Assembly (NCBI RefSeq): GCF_958295425.1
Contig: NC_081143.1
Location: forward strand, 17,894,686-17,958,685
Origin: Solea solea
Lineage: Eukaryota > Chordata > Actinopteri > Pleuronectiformes > Soleidae
DNA: 64,000 nucleotides
Direction: 5' to 3'
Part shown: piece after piece, positions 48,150 to 60,457 of the stretch
Numbering within the stretch: position 1 is the stretch's first letter
How the letters are laid out: each line of letters opens with the position of its first letter
Made by a program: the position numbers and the translations under genes
The notes under the pieces: generated by a model
Told to the model about the DNA's origin: nothing
The model's input: the letters and a program-made list of their open reading frames with translations, nothing else
Database searches by the model: none

Positions 48150-48345
48150 TGGATGAAGCCCCTCTGTAGGATCCATCAGAAAATGTCACGGCATGCTGAG
48201 ACCCTCAACCTGAGCGATTAACCCCTTCATCTCCTTTTAATCCACCTATAACTTTTAGAGGCAGCAGCTGGGTGGTTCAGGGACACCAAGCAGAAGAGAT
48301 CAATGGCACATGCACCGAGTATGTGCCTGTTAATTTCACTGGAAC
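48150..48345 (-). pseudogene. Lipocalin relic
   Basis: On minus, a signal-peptide-like segment (GACAIDLFCLVSLNHPAA, about 48270-48325) resembles the VCAIALLCLMSVSHSAP start of lipocalins A and B. About 30 bases further down follow words matching the carboxy half of the family (GGTGGATTAAAAGGAGATGA corresponding to the REVEQKEM region, then TGATGGATCCTACAGAGG corresponding to VMDPTK). The middle, which should be about 350 bases, is missing and stops interrupt the frame. It is an internally deleted, non-functional fourth copy between lipocalin C and palm3. Confidence 0.7.
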
Positions 48346-49453
48346 TTGTTAACCTCATCTCACACAATTTGTTTTGGTTTCCACTGGGAAGTTTTGTATC
48401 AGAAAGCAGCAGTAGTACCATAATAACCGGCTAAATTATTGGAATATTAAATCAGCAAAGGACAATTACTGTCGTCTGAAAGTAAAATAATAGTAATAGT
48501 TGATCTTAAGTTTAATCGATGGCTTCATGCGCAAATAGACACTTACACAAATACAGTTACGACTGTAAAGACATTGTTCGTGTTCGTCCGTTGTATTGAT
48601 TTTAAAAAGATTAAAGATGGAGATCTCTCTGCGGAGTGCAGTTTTAATGATGTGAAAATGTGCGACGACTCAGCAGCGTGTGTACTCCACTGTGCATTTT
48701 AACCCTCACTAATCTTTTTATGAGGGCAGTTTAATGACTATCCCTCCACTTTATGTATTATAGGGAGACACACGTGATTATTTAACAAAATCCCAAGACC
48801 CCGCTGGAACTATTTTCCCCGTACCAGGCTCTGCTCTGACTCTTGAGTGGTGACTACAGTTTTCAGAGGGAGAGATGACAGACTTCAGGCAGCTTTGACA
48901 AGTGTCATAATCTCAGTGGAAGGATTGTTAGAGGCAACAACGGGCACATCCTCTCGTGAGCTCAGCCTGTGATCCTGCTCCGTCTGCACAATCACTCACT
49001 TGGATCTTCCTTCTTCCTTTCAGGGGAATATTCGCCACAATTTAAGCAGAATTGTGTGTATATTGTATCCATTCATACTGCAGTTATGTATACAAGTGTT
49101 TTATTTTTTTTTTTTAAACTGGTACACTGAAGGAAGGATAATTCACTAAATCTTCAGCTCACAAAGTCGGAGAACAACGCTCCTCTAGCTTCTTTTGTGA
49201 AATTGGATGATGAATTCGAAGTTGAAACTGGGAGCCTTTCATATCCCTGGATTCAGGAAGAGGCAATACTGTGAAAAAAAGTCACTGTTTTTATGAATAG
49301 ATAGTGTTAGATGAACATCCAGTTTGTCACTCATTGTTATGTCAGTTTAATCATCACACCATTCATGAAGCAGACACTCTGTATACAGTCTACACATCCA
49401 TGCAGGGAGACGTTTCAGAGAGCTTGGACCCAACTATTCAAAATCTTATGGTG

Positions 49454-49518
<65 letters not shown>

Positions 49519-50240
49519 ACTTTTCTCTTTTAAAACTGACAGTAGCCCACACATATTCAGTGTTATAAATTTGACAAATGTATGAATCTATATTACAAAG
49601 TGAATACAAATGTTCAGATCCAATACTTGGATTAAAAAGTATCTAATAAAAGAAAATCAATAAAATAATTCAGCTTTAAAGTAATTCAATTAGAAGAAGA
49701 TCCTCTCAGAACCTCCCCACGTCTTTGGACGTGTACATGTAGACACAAGAGTTAAAAAAATAAACGCTATCTGTTATTATGCCTCACTGCATCTACATTT
49801 TATGATCCTACGTAGCTTGGCTGGCTCATCTCCTATGTGATCCAAATGTAATCAAATTCAAACATCATGCGCGTGACAACAAATTTAAAATGCAGTCCTG
49901 GGTTCGCGAGCTCCTCAAGGCACTTAAAAAAAAACAACAACCAAAACTGATAAGTCCATGTCATTTTCTCCACGCTTCATGCAGAAGAGAGCTTACTTCC
50001 TCTTGGATTATCAAAGCTCACGAGTGGGATGAGGAAGTTTCAGGATGAATACAAAGACTGTTGGCTGAGGGTGGTCGAGGGAAGGGAAATAGCTTGTGGC
50101 CATAGTGATTAAAAAGTGGGTGCATTAAATAAAAAGACGGGGGGGGGGGGAGTGTGTTCTGTCTCGAACATCAGGAGGTCAGTGTAAGGGATATTGCAGA
50201 CTGAAGAGGGAGAGAGGAAATGAATGTACAGAGAGGACAT
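48346..50240. other. Intergenic DNA downstream of palm3
   Basis: No gene recognised. It contains a long AT microsatellite at about 49458-49511 and a G run at 50139-50150. The 3' untranslated region of palm3 should occupy part of the upper end; I did not find a clear minus-strand AATAAA close to the stop. Confidence 0.6.
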
Positions 50241-53200
50241 TTACATGACAGAGCAGCACTGGCAGGTTTTGCGTTTGGGTGCTTCAGTCTCCTCTCCCTG
50301 ACGAGCCCTCACTGGGCTGTGTGTGTCTGTATTGACCGGGCTGTTTACTTCTGCTGCTGCTGCTGCTGCTTCTGCTCTGACACTAGGGGCTTTGACCTGA
50401 GACAGAAGAGGCTCCTGCTCTGCCAGCACTGCCTCTGTCCTCTGGTTCTCGTGGGGATCGGCCAGGGGCACCTCCTGAAACTGGTCAGACACGGTCACAG
50501 GATCTTGGGCTCCCTCTGGTGACATTACAGCTTCAACTTCAGCTATGGGTGTGACAGCGGAGGGCTGCGTCTCAGAGTAAACCGGCACTGAAGCCATTGC
50601 AGTGCCCTCTAGAGCCGTGGCCGGAGGCTGCAGTTGCAGTTGTGTTCCCTGTGCTTCAGCTTCAGCGCTTTCGTTTGTCTCGATGTCACCCTCCACATCT
50701 CCAGCTCCAGTATCTAGTTGTGCCTCTGGAGCGGATTCAGGCGCTGTGCTCCGATCTGGCTGTGTAAACGTTTCTGGAGCCGTTTCTGTTTTTATTACCT
50801 CCTCCACAATTTCCCTGTGATCTTTGCTCACTCCTTGATGTGGCAGGGGCATTTCCTGCACAGACTCCTGCTCGTCTGCCTCGGGTGTATTAGCATTATC
50901 CTCAGGCGCATCATCAGCTTCATCTGTGACAATCACACACTCTGCTCTCATCACCAACGTTCCTTCGTCTTCGCCCCCATTCAAGTTGACCTCTGGAACA
51001 TGTCCAGGCTCTGCCTCAGGGACAGCGAGACTCAACCCAGGTTCCACCCTCATGGAAAGGACTCCTTCCGAAACGCTGAAGGGTTCCTTGGCCTCGTGAT
51101 TATCATCTTTAAATGCTGCTCCTCCACCGTTAGTTAACACAACCGCAGTTCCGTCCAGTAGAGGGCTTTGGGTTATATTTACTTCCGCATCACTTGTTTC
51201 TGGAGAAAAAAGAAAAAAAGGCATTCAATAAATATTTTGTCAGTAAAAAGAGGAAATATCTGGGAGATTACATTCATTTTGAGATCAAACTGATCAGAAA
51301 ATCATGTGGCGTGAATCTGCAATCACTGATTATTATTCCTTTGTGGTTGGTGTCGAGCAACATGACTTGATTGCAATTAGTGGTCGCTTTGCCACCTGAT
51401 TTATGCATTCTAATATTGTGCATAAAATCTTAAACGGTACTAAATAACACAGAGAAGTCATTCATCTCTGATTATAAAAGTCTTCTATTGTCATGAATGG
51501 AGGCTTTCGCAACAGAGGAGAACGTGCAACACACAATATTGGTGCATTACAGCTAGAAACAGAGATGTAGACTCTCATAACCACGGAGTCATAGGCAAAA
51601 CAAGGGATGATGGATGAAAACTGAGCAGAAACTTAAAACTAAAGATGACGACAAAGTAACTGAACATTAATGTTAACACAAGTGAATGAGTGAATATCTT
51701 ATTTTAAGTGTGCTGGTCCACGTCAACAATATGAGCAGGATGTTCCCCGACACGTTCATACACCCACTGCCCTCTATAAATACATGTGATTCACTGGAGT
51801 TCCATCTATTATATGTCTGATTCAAGATGGGTGAATATTCATCACAGCATGTCTGGACTTATTAAGTGGAGGTGTGCCCCGGATCACTCCTTCCTTTATT
51901 GTGCAAATCTCTCACTATAAATATGCACCATGTATCACATCTGCAGGGGTCTTTGCAGTGTTTGTGGCAAAGAAACCCCTGTGAGAAGAGAGACCTCAAT
52001 ACCCACCTATTGTTGCCGTTGCCTTTGTTTCTCCGTTCTGCACAACATCTTGGATCGTTCCTGAGGAGGAAATTATTGCAGGAATGCATTGTTTCAAATA
52101 AAGACAAAGGATAATTGCCAGTTCAAGTACCAGCAAAGATGCACAAATGTGACATTAGAAAACAAAACTGAATAAGATGTGTCGTCTTTCCCCCCTCCCC
52201 CCCCCCCACAGATAATAACCTTAATGTGGGCCAAGGAAACAAAACCCTCTTTCTGTGTCTGTGTACATGCCATGAAAACATGATTAAGTCTTTGTTGTGG
52301 GGGAAAAACAGAACTGATTGAATGGCAGCAATTCTGCTCTCTTACAACCTGGGGATGTTTGAGTTTGTGCAAGTCTTTGAAAATAACAATGTTAACATCA
52401 GTTCAAGACTTTCTCCGTTTTAAGAGCCTATTGTTCTTTAATCATTATCTGCACCAAAACCTTGTAATTTGCTCCACTTACCTGCTCCCGCGTCTGACAC
52501 CTTCACTGCCTGCTGCTGGGTAAAAGGGACAGGAGAGGAATGAAAAGTTTGCTGCAAGTTAAATGGATAAAATATTTATCTTTAGGCTGCCTGAACCTCT
52601 GGTGAGTTTTGAAAAGAATACAAAAACAGTAAACAACTAATGAAATGGAAATCTAGAACATCATATAAGCTTTAAGGGGAAACATAATACCCGGAAGAAT
52701 TTCTTTATTCTCCCTCTCTGTCTCTGTTGTCTAAACACGCTCTTATCCTCCACTGTAAACACCCCAGACAGCAACAGACGGTGCTTTAAAGGACATTTCT
52801 AGGGATGAAGGTTATGGCTACGGATACGGATCCAGATTTAGAAAGAGACAAAATAAATAAGTAAATAACATTGTTAGATAGGGGAGTGGACACTGTATGA
52901 AACTGTGTGCTCTCAGTGGAGGTTTGCACTCTCTGAGTGCTCCCTCTTGTTTATAAGTGAAACAAGTCCTACATGAAAAAATGGAAACCCTCAATTTCTT
53001 CATTCAATTTGAACTTTAAGATGAATGGGAAAAAACACCTGAAAACCATTTAGGGGAGGTGAAGGTGGTGAGCTTAATTTGAGGTGAATAAAACTTTCAG
53101 ATTTCAGAACGGCTGCTCACAGTCAAACATCTCGTGCTGTTGACGACGACGTGCGACATCAAAGGCCCATTAAGAGAAAATATCACAGACTGAAGTGTCT

Positions 53201-56200
53201 GCTTAATGGCAGATGATGGCGCGAGCTTGTTTACCACGTTCAGTTTTTCTGCCACCTTCCATAATGGAGCTTGTGTGTGTGTGTGTGTGCAAATTCCTTA
53301 CTGCTTGTCCATCCTCCAGCAACTCCTTCTCGCTCTCATCCGCCAACCGCTGACTCTCTGCCTGCAACCTGAGACACACAGGCTTATTTTCTTAACCCAA
53401 TCTAAGGCCCATTTCAGACTTAGCATTAACATCTGCCCGTAGAGATACTTGTATATGATAGGATCTGGCGTCCCTGCCATTTATGCAAATACACACTTTT
53501 GTCACGATCGCTTGCAAGAATTAGCGGCGCCTTGCAGCAAAAAAGACCTGGCTTTGCGACCTTTCTCTATGGTTTCCTCCCACAGCCCAAAAACACACAG
53601 AGGATATAATTGGACACTCCAAACTGACCGTAGGTGTGAATGTGACAGGGAATGGTTGTTTGTCTCTGTGTGTTGGCGCTGCGAGGGTGAACCCCGTCTT
53701 TTTGCTTTATGTCAGTTGAGATTGGCGCCAGCAGCCCCCGCATGTGGAGGATTAAGCGGTAGAGAATGAATGAATGAATGAATGAATGAGTGAGTGCAAC
53801 TGTGCATATGTCAGCATGATTGTGTGTGTGTGTGTGTGTGTGTGCATGAGTGACAGAGAGAGAGAGAGAAAGAGAGAAAAGAGGAGCTGAGTCTCTCAAA
53901 GCTCTACTCTCTGCTGTAATAGAGGTTTTAACCTTTAGCAAATATAAATCATGGCCATCAGAGTTAATATTGTGCGGGTGGTTGCAAATAAATTAACATA
54001 CAACGTGCTGAAAAAACTTGGGTAAGATGATGTCAGCTGAAGAATCTCTAACACATCCCGAGGACAGATTGCATTCACGCAAGCTCAGGAATGTGGACAC
54101 GTGCCCTTAAATCATTAGACCAGCACCAACTCTGAATGTGATTTCCCTAAATCAGGTCTGAGGAAGCATTCAGGATGGATTGGGAGTGGTTAGACCTGAC
54201 CCTGAGCACGATCTGCCCGTGATCAGCTCAGTGAGACAGATGTTACTATTCTTTTTCTGAGAGTATTCCTCAAGATTACAACACTGGAGTGTAGATTATT
54301 TCACTTGCAATAATCTACAAACCAATCCAGTGTACTCTACTATAATATAAACTAAAATGTCAAAAAAAGAAGAAGCTGCAGCTACAGATATCAAAAATAC
54401 AGGACATACAACTTCTTTGCTAAGATGTCAGAGGCAGTCACAAACTATATCCTTGTCTTTTAAGCTCTGATCACACACACACACAACTTCAGACACACAG
54501 TTGCTATACTTGTCAATGTGCTTTTCCATCTCCTGGGCCTGGGAGCCCCACAGAGGCGAGTGAGGGCTCTGGGCAGCAAGAGACGTCGGGGACAGGGGAG
54601 CTCCTTCCATCAGCCACTGGTCCCTTAACGATTTCCTCTGAAGTCAGGAAAAGCAGGTAAGGAAGAGGACACACATGAGAGAGAGAGGGAGAGAGGGAGA
54701 GAGAGAGAGATGAGAATGAGTCCACTTTTATTAGTAGTCTGTTGCACAGTGTTACTGAAGCACACTGGATCAGGAATATTTCCAGTCATGTAATGCACAA
54801 ATCCATTGAGAAAGCAAAAATAAATATTAAACACCGGTGCTTTGTTTTCACAAAGGAAAAATAGATTTTACTCATTAATCAGCAAACAACTCTGGTTGTG
54901 TGAGGCCATTGTAAGAAGCAGACAAGCTCACGGAACAGAAGTGCTGATTGGGAATAATACTTTTTTTTAGTATTCCTTTGTTATGTTATTTATTTCACAT
55001 AATGTCTGGACTGGAGCCACGTCACGAGCAACCAAAGTGGAGGTACAGTAAGAGCAGGCCCTGTGTTTGCTGTGCTGAAGGTTTAACGCTCGAGATATTC
55101 AGATTGTTATCCACCATGCAACACGATCAGGGAAGAAGCCAGAGTCATGAACATCTGTCTGCAAGAATACAAGAATAACAGAGAGTCCTGTAGGTCTAAC
55201 AGAGGTTCCCGGTTCAACATATGGAGTCAGACTGGGATTAAACAAGACAAGTGTAAATCTATAGAGGAAGTATGGCGAGTTCTTCAAAAAGGCTTAATAT
55301 AGCTGAAAAAACATTGTTTTGTATTGCACACTACATTGTGTGAAAACAATGTTTAGTAGTGTGTCTGTGTATGTATACTGGCTGTTTTGCATGTAGGCTT
55401 AATTTAGACAGAATTAGTATGCAGCATGTAATTGGGACACAGCCTACACTTCCTCGATATAAGTGCTGCGATGCAGAAAAACTGTTCTGTGGAAACACCA
55501 ATACATTCATCAGTTACACAGACAGTAGATTAGAAATAAGAAAGAGTTCATGCAGGCACTATGAATTAAGAAGGTGGGTGACGTGGAAACTGACAAGGTA
55601 AAAGAGTGAAATGTGACATGGACACAGAGAGACACGGGGACGGTGGGAGAAAAGTGAAATGTGGTTGTTTGAGGGGGAGGAAAAAAAAAAGAAAAAAAAA
55701 AAAGGTGACATCTGTGCCCATGTCACCAGACTTCATCTCAACCACCCAACAGAGAGAACAGCAGCATGAATATTATACACTTTTTATCCCTCCAATGCTC
55801 TTCAGGAAATAAACACGGCCCAGTGAATGAGGGTTTGCCTGGGGCTACTTGCATTTCCCTCCTGACACAACAAACCAAAAGCTTTCAAGTTTTATAAAAA
55901 AAAACAAAAAAACAAGAGTGTAGTTCTGTGCAGTTTGTCGAGCTAACTGCTTTCTGATTTCAAACTGCATAAGCTATGGTTTTATATTGGTCCTTTTCAA
56001 CAAGCACATGAATTTTAATAAAAAATGTGAATAAATGCATTTTTTTCCCTCCAAAAAAAAGTCTGAGTATTTCAAAACAAACACATTGTGGAGTAATTTA
56101 TGAGAACAGTGGCAAACTTCGACAGATTTGAAAAAAAGGAAATCAGCATTTTAACAAAGACAGGAAAAAAAAAAGGGAAAGTTTAACGGGAGCTGAAGTT

Positions 56201-56992
56201 TCCAAACAAACTTATTGATATAATACTGCACAGACAGACTGAGGTAAGTGATGCTCTTAATTATGAAAATATAGACAAATATAATATTCCACAATGCAAA
56301 ACTCTGAAAAAGCTGTTCAGCACAGTATAGGTCATCTACAATATATAGGAACTCTTGCACAACAGTTGCACAAAATTTTAACTGCTCAGTTTATTTTTCA
56401 TACAGTATATACGATACCATTGTTTTGTCGATAATAACAACATCAGTATGACGGCTGTTTTGCAACCACTAGACCTTGGTTCAAATGTTTGTTGTGAGCC
56501 ACACAGTGAACTTTTGGAAGGTCTGTATTTCTAGCAGAGTATATCTACTCTGGTAAAATAAGTGTATTTTTTTTTTATGCGGATATAACAACGTACACCT
56601 TCAGGACAAAATATCGCATCACATCCGCGACAGTAAAGTCAGGGGAAGAGTGTGGAAACCAAAGCTCCCCTCTAACCTATGGCCCATGTTTCCAAAAATG
56701 TGGCAACCATTAGAGCCAGTAGCTACCTCCTGACAAGTATCACCCTCACAAAAATCATCTCTGTGTTTTCTCATGCAGCAGAGAACAGGCCTCGCTCTGT
56801 TCCTGCCCCTGTGCATTTGACTGGCGAGACGCAGCCGTCTCCAAACTTCCCCGCAGCCCCGGAGCTGTTTATGTGCCGCTGCTTTGTCCTATCACACCCA
56901 TACATCTGACCAGGGATTAAAGTCAATGTCAACGCTAATGAATTTTACTAAAAGCGGTGATGATAGCGTCTCCTTTGAGAGAGTAAGTGTCG

Positions 56993-57025
<33 letters not shown>

Positions 57026-57539
57026 TAATAATTTAGAATCAGTCTTTAAAGGCTGCTTGCGCACACAGATATTCTGTTCCTAGTGAGAACACGGGTTCAT
57101 GCCTGTGTGCACACATGAGCAAACATTTCACACAGTTTGAGGAATGTGCCCCCGTACAGTGTAACACAGTGTAGTAGGAAATGGGAAACGGCGATCTGGA
57201 AATGATGTGAAAACAATAGAGCAGCTATGTGCCTTTGAGAGAGAGAGAGAGTAAACACTCACATAAAAAACTGATTTCATCAAAGGAAGGCTTGCCTGCA
57301 ACCTTGTGAGAACCTGGAAGGACCAGGAAGTGCGAAAGGTTGTGCCATTCATCTGTGTGTGTGTGTGTGTGTGTGACTCCTGTTGTATGTAAGGAAAATG
57401 TTAAAAATTAAAGTGTCCACACAAAGAATGCAAAACCAATGTGTGTGTGTGTGCATGTGTTTGTACAGGGAATAAATTTGCTTGCTCACGACCTGGAATA
57501 AATCTGCAGAGGACCTTGGCTGATATTAAGAATTAAGGC

Positions 57540-57577
<38 letters not shown>

Positions 57578-59266
57578 AGTATTTGCATCACACCTTGAGC
57601 TGCTGCAGTCTGAGCTTCTCCTCCTCCATCTCTCTCCTGACTTTTTCCTGCTCATCCTGCTGCCGACGCTTTTCCTGGAAGAAGAAGAAGAAGAGGAGAG
57701 GAGAAGTGGGAGGAAAGGAAATTGCAATAAAACAAGAACGAATGCAGAGGGAGTGCGAGTCAGAGGAGTACGACTTCAGTCAGAGGGAAAGACGGAGCGA
57801 AAGAAAGATGGACTCGTAAAGTCAGATCGGCAACGAGCAACATAAAACAAGCCGAGGTAAGTGAATAAAAGAAAGAGGGAAGGGGAAGAGATGGCAGTGA
57901 ATAAAACATCACAGAGGAAGACTCAAACTTGGACGCTGGTCAGCCAGATGGCGTGGAGGACACTGTCACCACACCATCGGGTATACTCTTTATCCCATAA
58001 TACCAAGAGCACCTGTCCCCATGGGAACCTGGCGTTGCCTTCGACACCCTGGCTCACCATGTTGCACACTCAGTAAATTATTAAGGGGTTACACACAGCT
58101 CCCTGTGCACAGTTTAACGCCTGCACCGTCTCTTTCTTTACTAAGAAAAGTCTGGAGGTGTTTGCTGTTTATGCGTCGATAATGCATTTGTGAAACCGGC
58201 CTTCATAGTTTCACTTTTTAACCTTTTTGACCAACAGGTGATGCAGTAAAACTGGTTATATGTTGAAAATGTAGTCATGAAAGGCAAGTAAAATAAAGTG
58301 TTATGATCTTTTTTCAAGAAATAAAATGAGAATTGTCAATAAAACTAGGTCCACTGAATGTCTTTACCTGTGGCTACAGTTAGGTTTCTCCAACCGGGAT
58401 AAAACCTCTGCCTAATAAAATAAATAAAATTTTACTTCATGAATTGCTATTATACTGTATTCATCATTTTGGATGGCTTGCCAAAAAAAAAGATTGTGTA
58501 GAAAGTCTGAGCAATCTGTCTTTAAACATATGCCTGCCTTTACAAGCTTGGTACTGTTTCCTCGTCAACAAAAACAACAAAGCTGCCCAAAACACATTAG
58601 TTCGGGACAACTTTGTCTAAATGTTTATTTCAACATAAAACATGACTATTTGGTCCAGTTCAAAAGTTAGAATATCTACTACCATCCCAGTGTTGGTATC
58701 ATGGTTGGTTGGTATGTTACTGCAATGTGATAAATTATTATTTTTAAATAACTGTTACCAATTATTTTGAGATTTTCACTTACAAAAAAGAATCATAAAA
58801 GCCTACTTACTATGTGTTAACCTTTTCAAGACTTTTGAAAGAGGGATTTAAGACATTTTAATTTTTTTAACTTTTAGACTTATGAATTCATGCCTTTTAA
58901 GACTTTTTAAGGATCCACAGGAACCCTATTTATAGGTAAATACAAGTATCAGATAGGGACTTGGTGTCGGCAAAGATCGGGTCGATATCGGGGGCCAAAC
59001 TACTGATGGGACATCCTTTAACTAAACCAGTTGCAGAAAGAGACTACACTCATCCATCAGAGTGGGTTGTTGGTGATCATTAACAACCCAAGCCTTTGTG
59101 CTTTCAGTGTAAATGTGCTCAATTCATCTCTGCAGTGACGGTGCATCAGAGTGCAACACACAAATCGCACACCTAATTCATCTGTAAACACACAAGTGCG
59201 CGTGTGTACAAAAAGACTCACAGCAATGGCCTCCACTCGCAGTTGGTACTTCTCAGCCTCATCCAT
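50241..59266 (-). CDS. palm3: Paralemmin-3, complete coding region
   Basis: Seven coding exons on minus: 59222-59266, 57594-57674, 54510-54637, 53302-53368, 52482-52515, 52007-52060, 50241-51199. All junctions are in phase and total 1368 bases (455 residues). The start MDEAEKYQLRVEAIA-EKRR, the coiled coil (EMEEEKLRLQQLK, then RKSLRDQWLMEGAP) and the end PKRKTCQCCSVM match the order and ends of mammalian PALM3 as I recall them. The final CSVM is a CaaX prenylation box with upstream palmitoylation-type cysteines. Paralemmins are lipid-anchored plasma-membrane proteins linked to cell shape; PALM3 has been tied to inflammatory signalling. The last exon is a long, acidic, poorly conserved spacer with an Ala run. 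An acceptor at 59275-59277 shows there is at least one 5' untranslated exon upstream. Confidence 0.9.
53523..53790 (+). mobile_element. SINE with (GAAT)n tail, in a palm3 intron
   Basis: The copy reads GCAGCAAAAAAGACCTGGC, TGGTTTCCTCCCACAGCCC, AAACTGACCGTAGGTGTGAA, TGGTTGTTTGTCTCTGTGTG, then GGAGGATTAAGCGGTAGAG and a (GAAT)n tail at about 53764-53790. It is the same family as the copies at 30650 and 38400. It lies within the palm3 intron between 53369 and 54509, in antisense to the gene. A GT microsatellite follows at about 53820-53843. Confidence 0.75.
57000..57024. repeat. ATA trinucleotide microsatellite
   Basis: (ATA)n about 8 units in a palm3 intron. GT microsatellites at about 57355-57374 and 57540-57574, the latter directly beside the exon at 57594-57674, are further simple repeats of this intron. 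Confidence 0.9.
58925..59015. repeat. Degenerate DNA-transposon-like repeat
   Basis: GACTTGGTGTCGGCAAAGATCGGGTCGATATCGGG and a following GATGGGACATCC resemble the end of a fish repeat rich in TATCGG words. No paired end or target duplication was found. Confidence 0.35.
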
Positions 59267-59274
59267 CCTGGAAC

Positions 59275-60203
59275 CTGCAACACATCAAGGCAGGGACAAA
59301 GGTTGGAGATCAGACGTTGAACAAATACAAGACAAGTCAAGTGAATCCATTAATTTAGAATTTACTGTGTTTACTGGCTTGAGAGAAAGAATTCAGGCTA
59401 TTACTTCAGATGAATCACCTGCTTTTTTCCCTTTTGTAACAGAAAGATTGTGTCAAGAGCAAAAGAGGCTTTTCTGCATCAGTCCACAAATTCAGAGTGC
59501 CACCTCTGTTCCATCAGATGTCACAAAAAGAGAGCTGATGGGTGGAAAAACAAATTCAGAGGTGGGATTTCAGCCGTTTCTATTTGGGAAGCATGTAATT
59601 AGACAAGTGCTGGGCATTTTGGTGTAAACCTTCATCTGCAGAGCCATCACGACTCAAACAAACTCACAATTCCCACCATCACCAAAAGCTCATCTCCCCC
59701 CATTACATCTTGTGCTTCTGATATGGCACAGACAAAATTGACACTAAATGGGTCGACATCTGAGCTCTGAGTTACATGACAGAGCACACACTTGAGTATT
59801 CAAAGCAACCTGTTCTCACAAGCTGTAACTCTGCTTTTAGAGAAAAAAAAAACATTAAAAAAGGGCTTCTCAAGAGAGAAACAATACTTATTTTTGGCGC
59901 ACATTGTAAAGCTGCACAGTGTGGGTTTAATACAAAAGACTGTAATTATAGCAAAATCACTGTTATTGGAAACTGAATGGTTTTTTGTGCAATGGCAGCA
60001 ATAATCTCGCAGTAAGTGATGGTCCCGCGTGGTGAACAAAGAGTTGTGTCTCACTTCAAAACAGAGGTAACTTTGTTATATCATACTAAAACTTCAGCGA
60101 TTAACACTCATAGAAAAATGTTCAACCCTAATAATCTATAATGTGTTTGGAGAAGTACAGCTGGTTGTGTCACCATAATATCCTTCATTTCCCTGTCATA
60201 GTT
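59275..60203. other. Probable 5' intron of palm3, no exon recognised
   Basis: Starts at the acceptor before the first coding exon of palm3 (TTGCAG, complement at 59275-59280). A 158-codon plus-strand frame at 59151-59627 overlaps the palm3 exon in antisense, shows no domain, and is judged a shadow. Confidence 0.55.
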
Positions 60204-60457
60204 AAAGGAATACTTCACTGATTTGCATTTAGCTTTGTATTACTAGAACAATGTGAAAAATTGTGCTGCTTCCCAACCTCAGTTTGCCCTGAGTGCAGAA
60301 AAAAAGTGCAGAATTAGTATCACTGGTGGGTACGTAACAAAGAAAAGAATGAAGATATTTCTCAACTCAGGGGAAACTGAGGTTGGGAAGCACAATTTTT
60401 CAAAAATACTACCCCTATACTAGTAACACAAAGCTAAATGCAAATTGGTATTCCTTT
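60204..60457. mobile_element. Foldback MITE
   Basis: The 254-bp unit is a long imperfect palindrome. The left arm AAAGGAATACTTCACTGATT, TGCATTTAGCTTTGTATTAC and TTGTGCTGCTTCCCAACCTC is matched in reverse complement by AACTGAGGTTGGGAAGCAC, AACACAAAGCTAAATGCAA and GGTATTCCTTT. The arms are about 90 bases each around a loop of about 75 bases. It has no coding capacity. This is a classical foldback miniature element; the superfamily is not known. Confidence 0.85.

Noticed and set aside
50602..51137. Plus-strand frames opposite the last palm3 exon
   Set aside because: Antisense shadows of a long acidic exon. The minus frame carries the conserved CaaX end and joins in phase to six upstream exons.
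59151..59627. 158-codon plus-strand frame
   Set aside because: Overlaps the first palm3 coding exon in antisense. No recognisable domain or splice partner.
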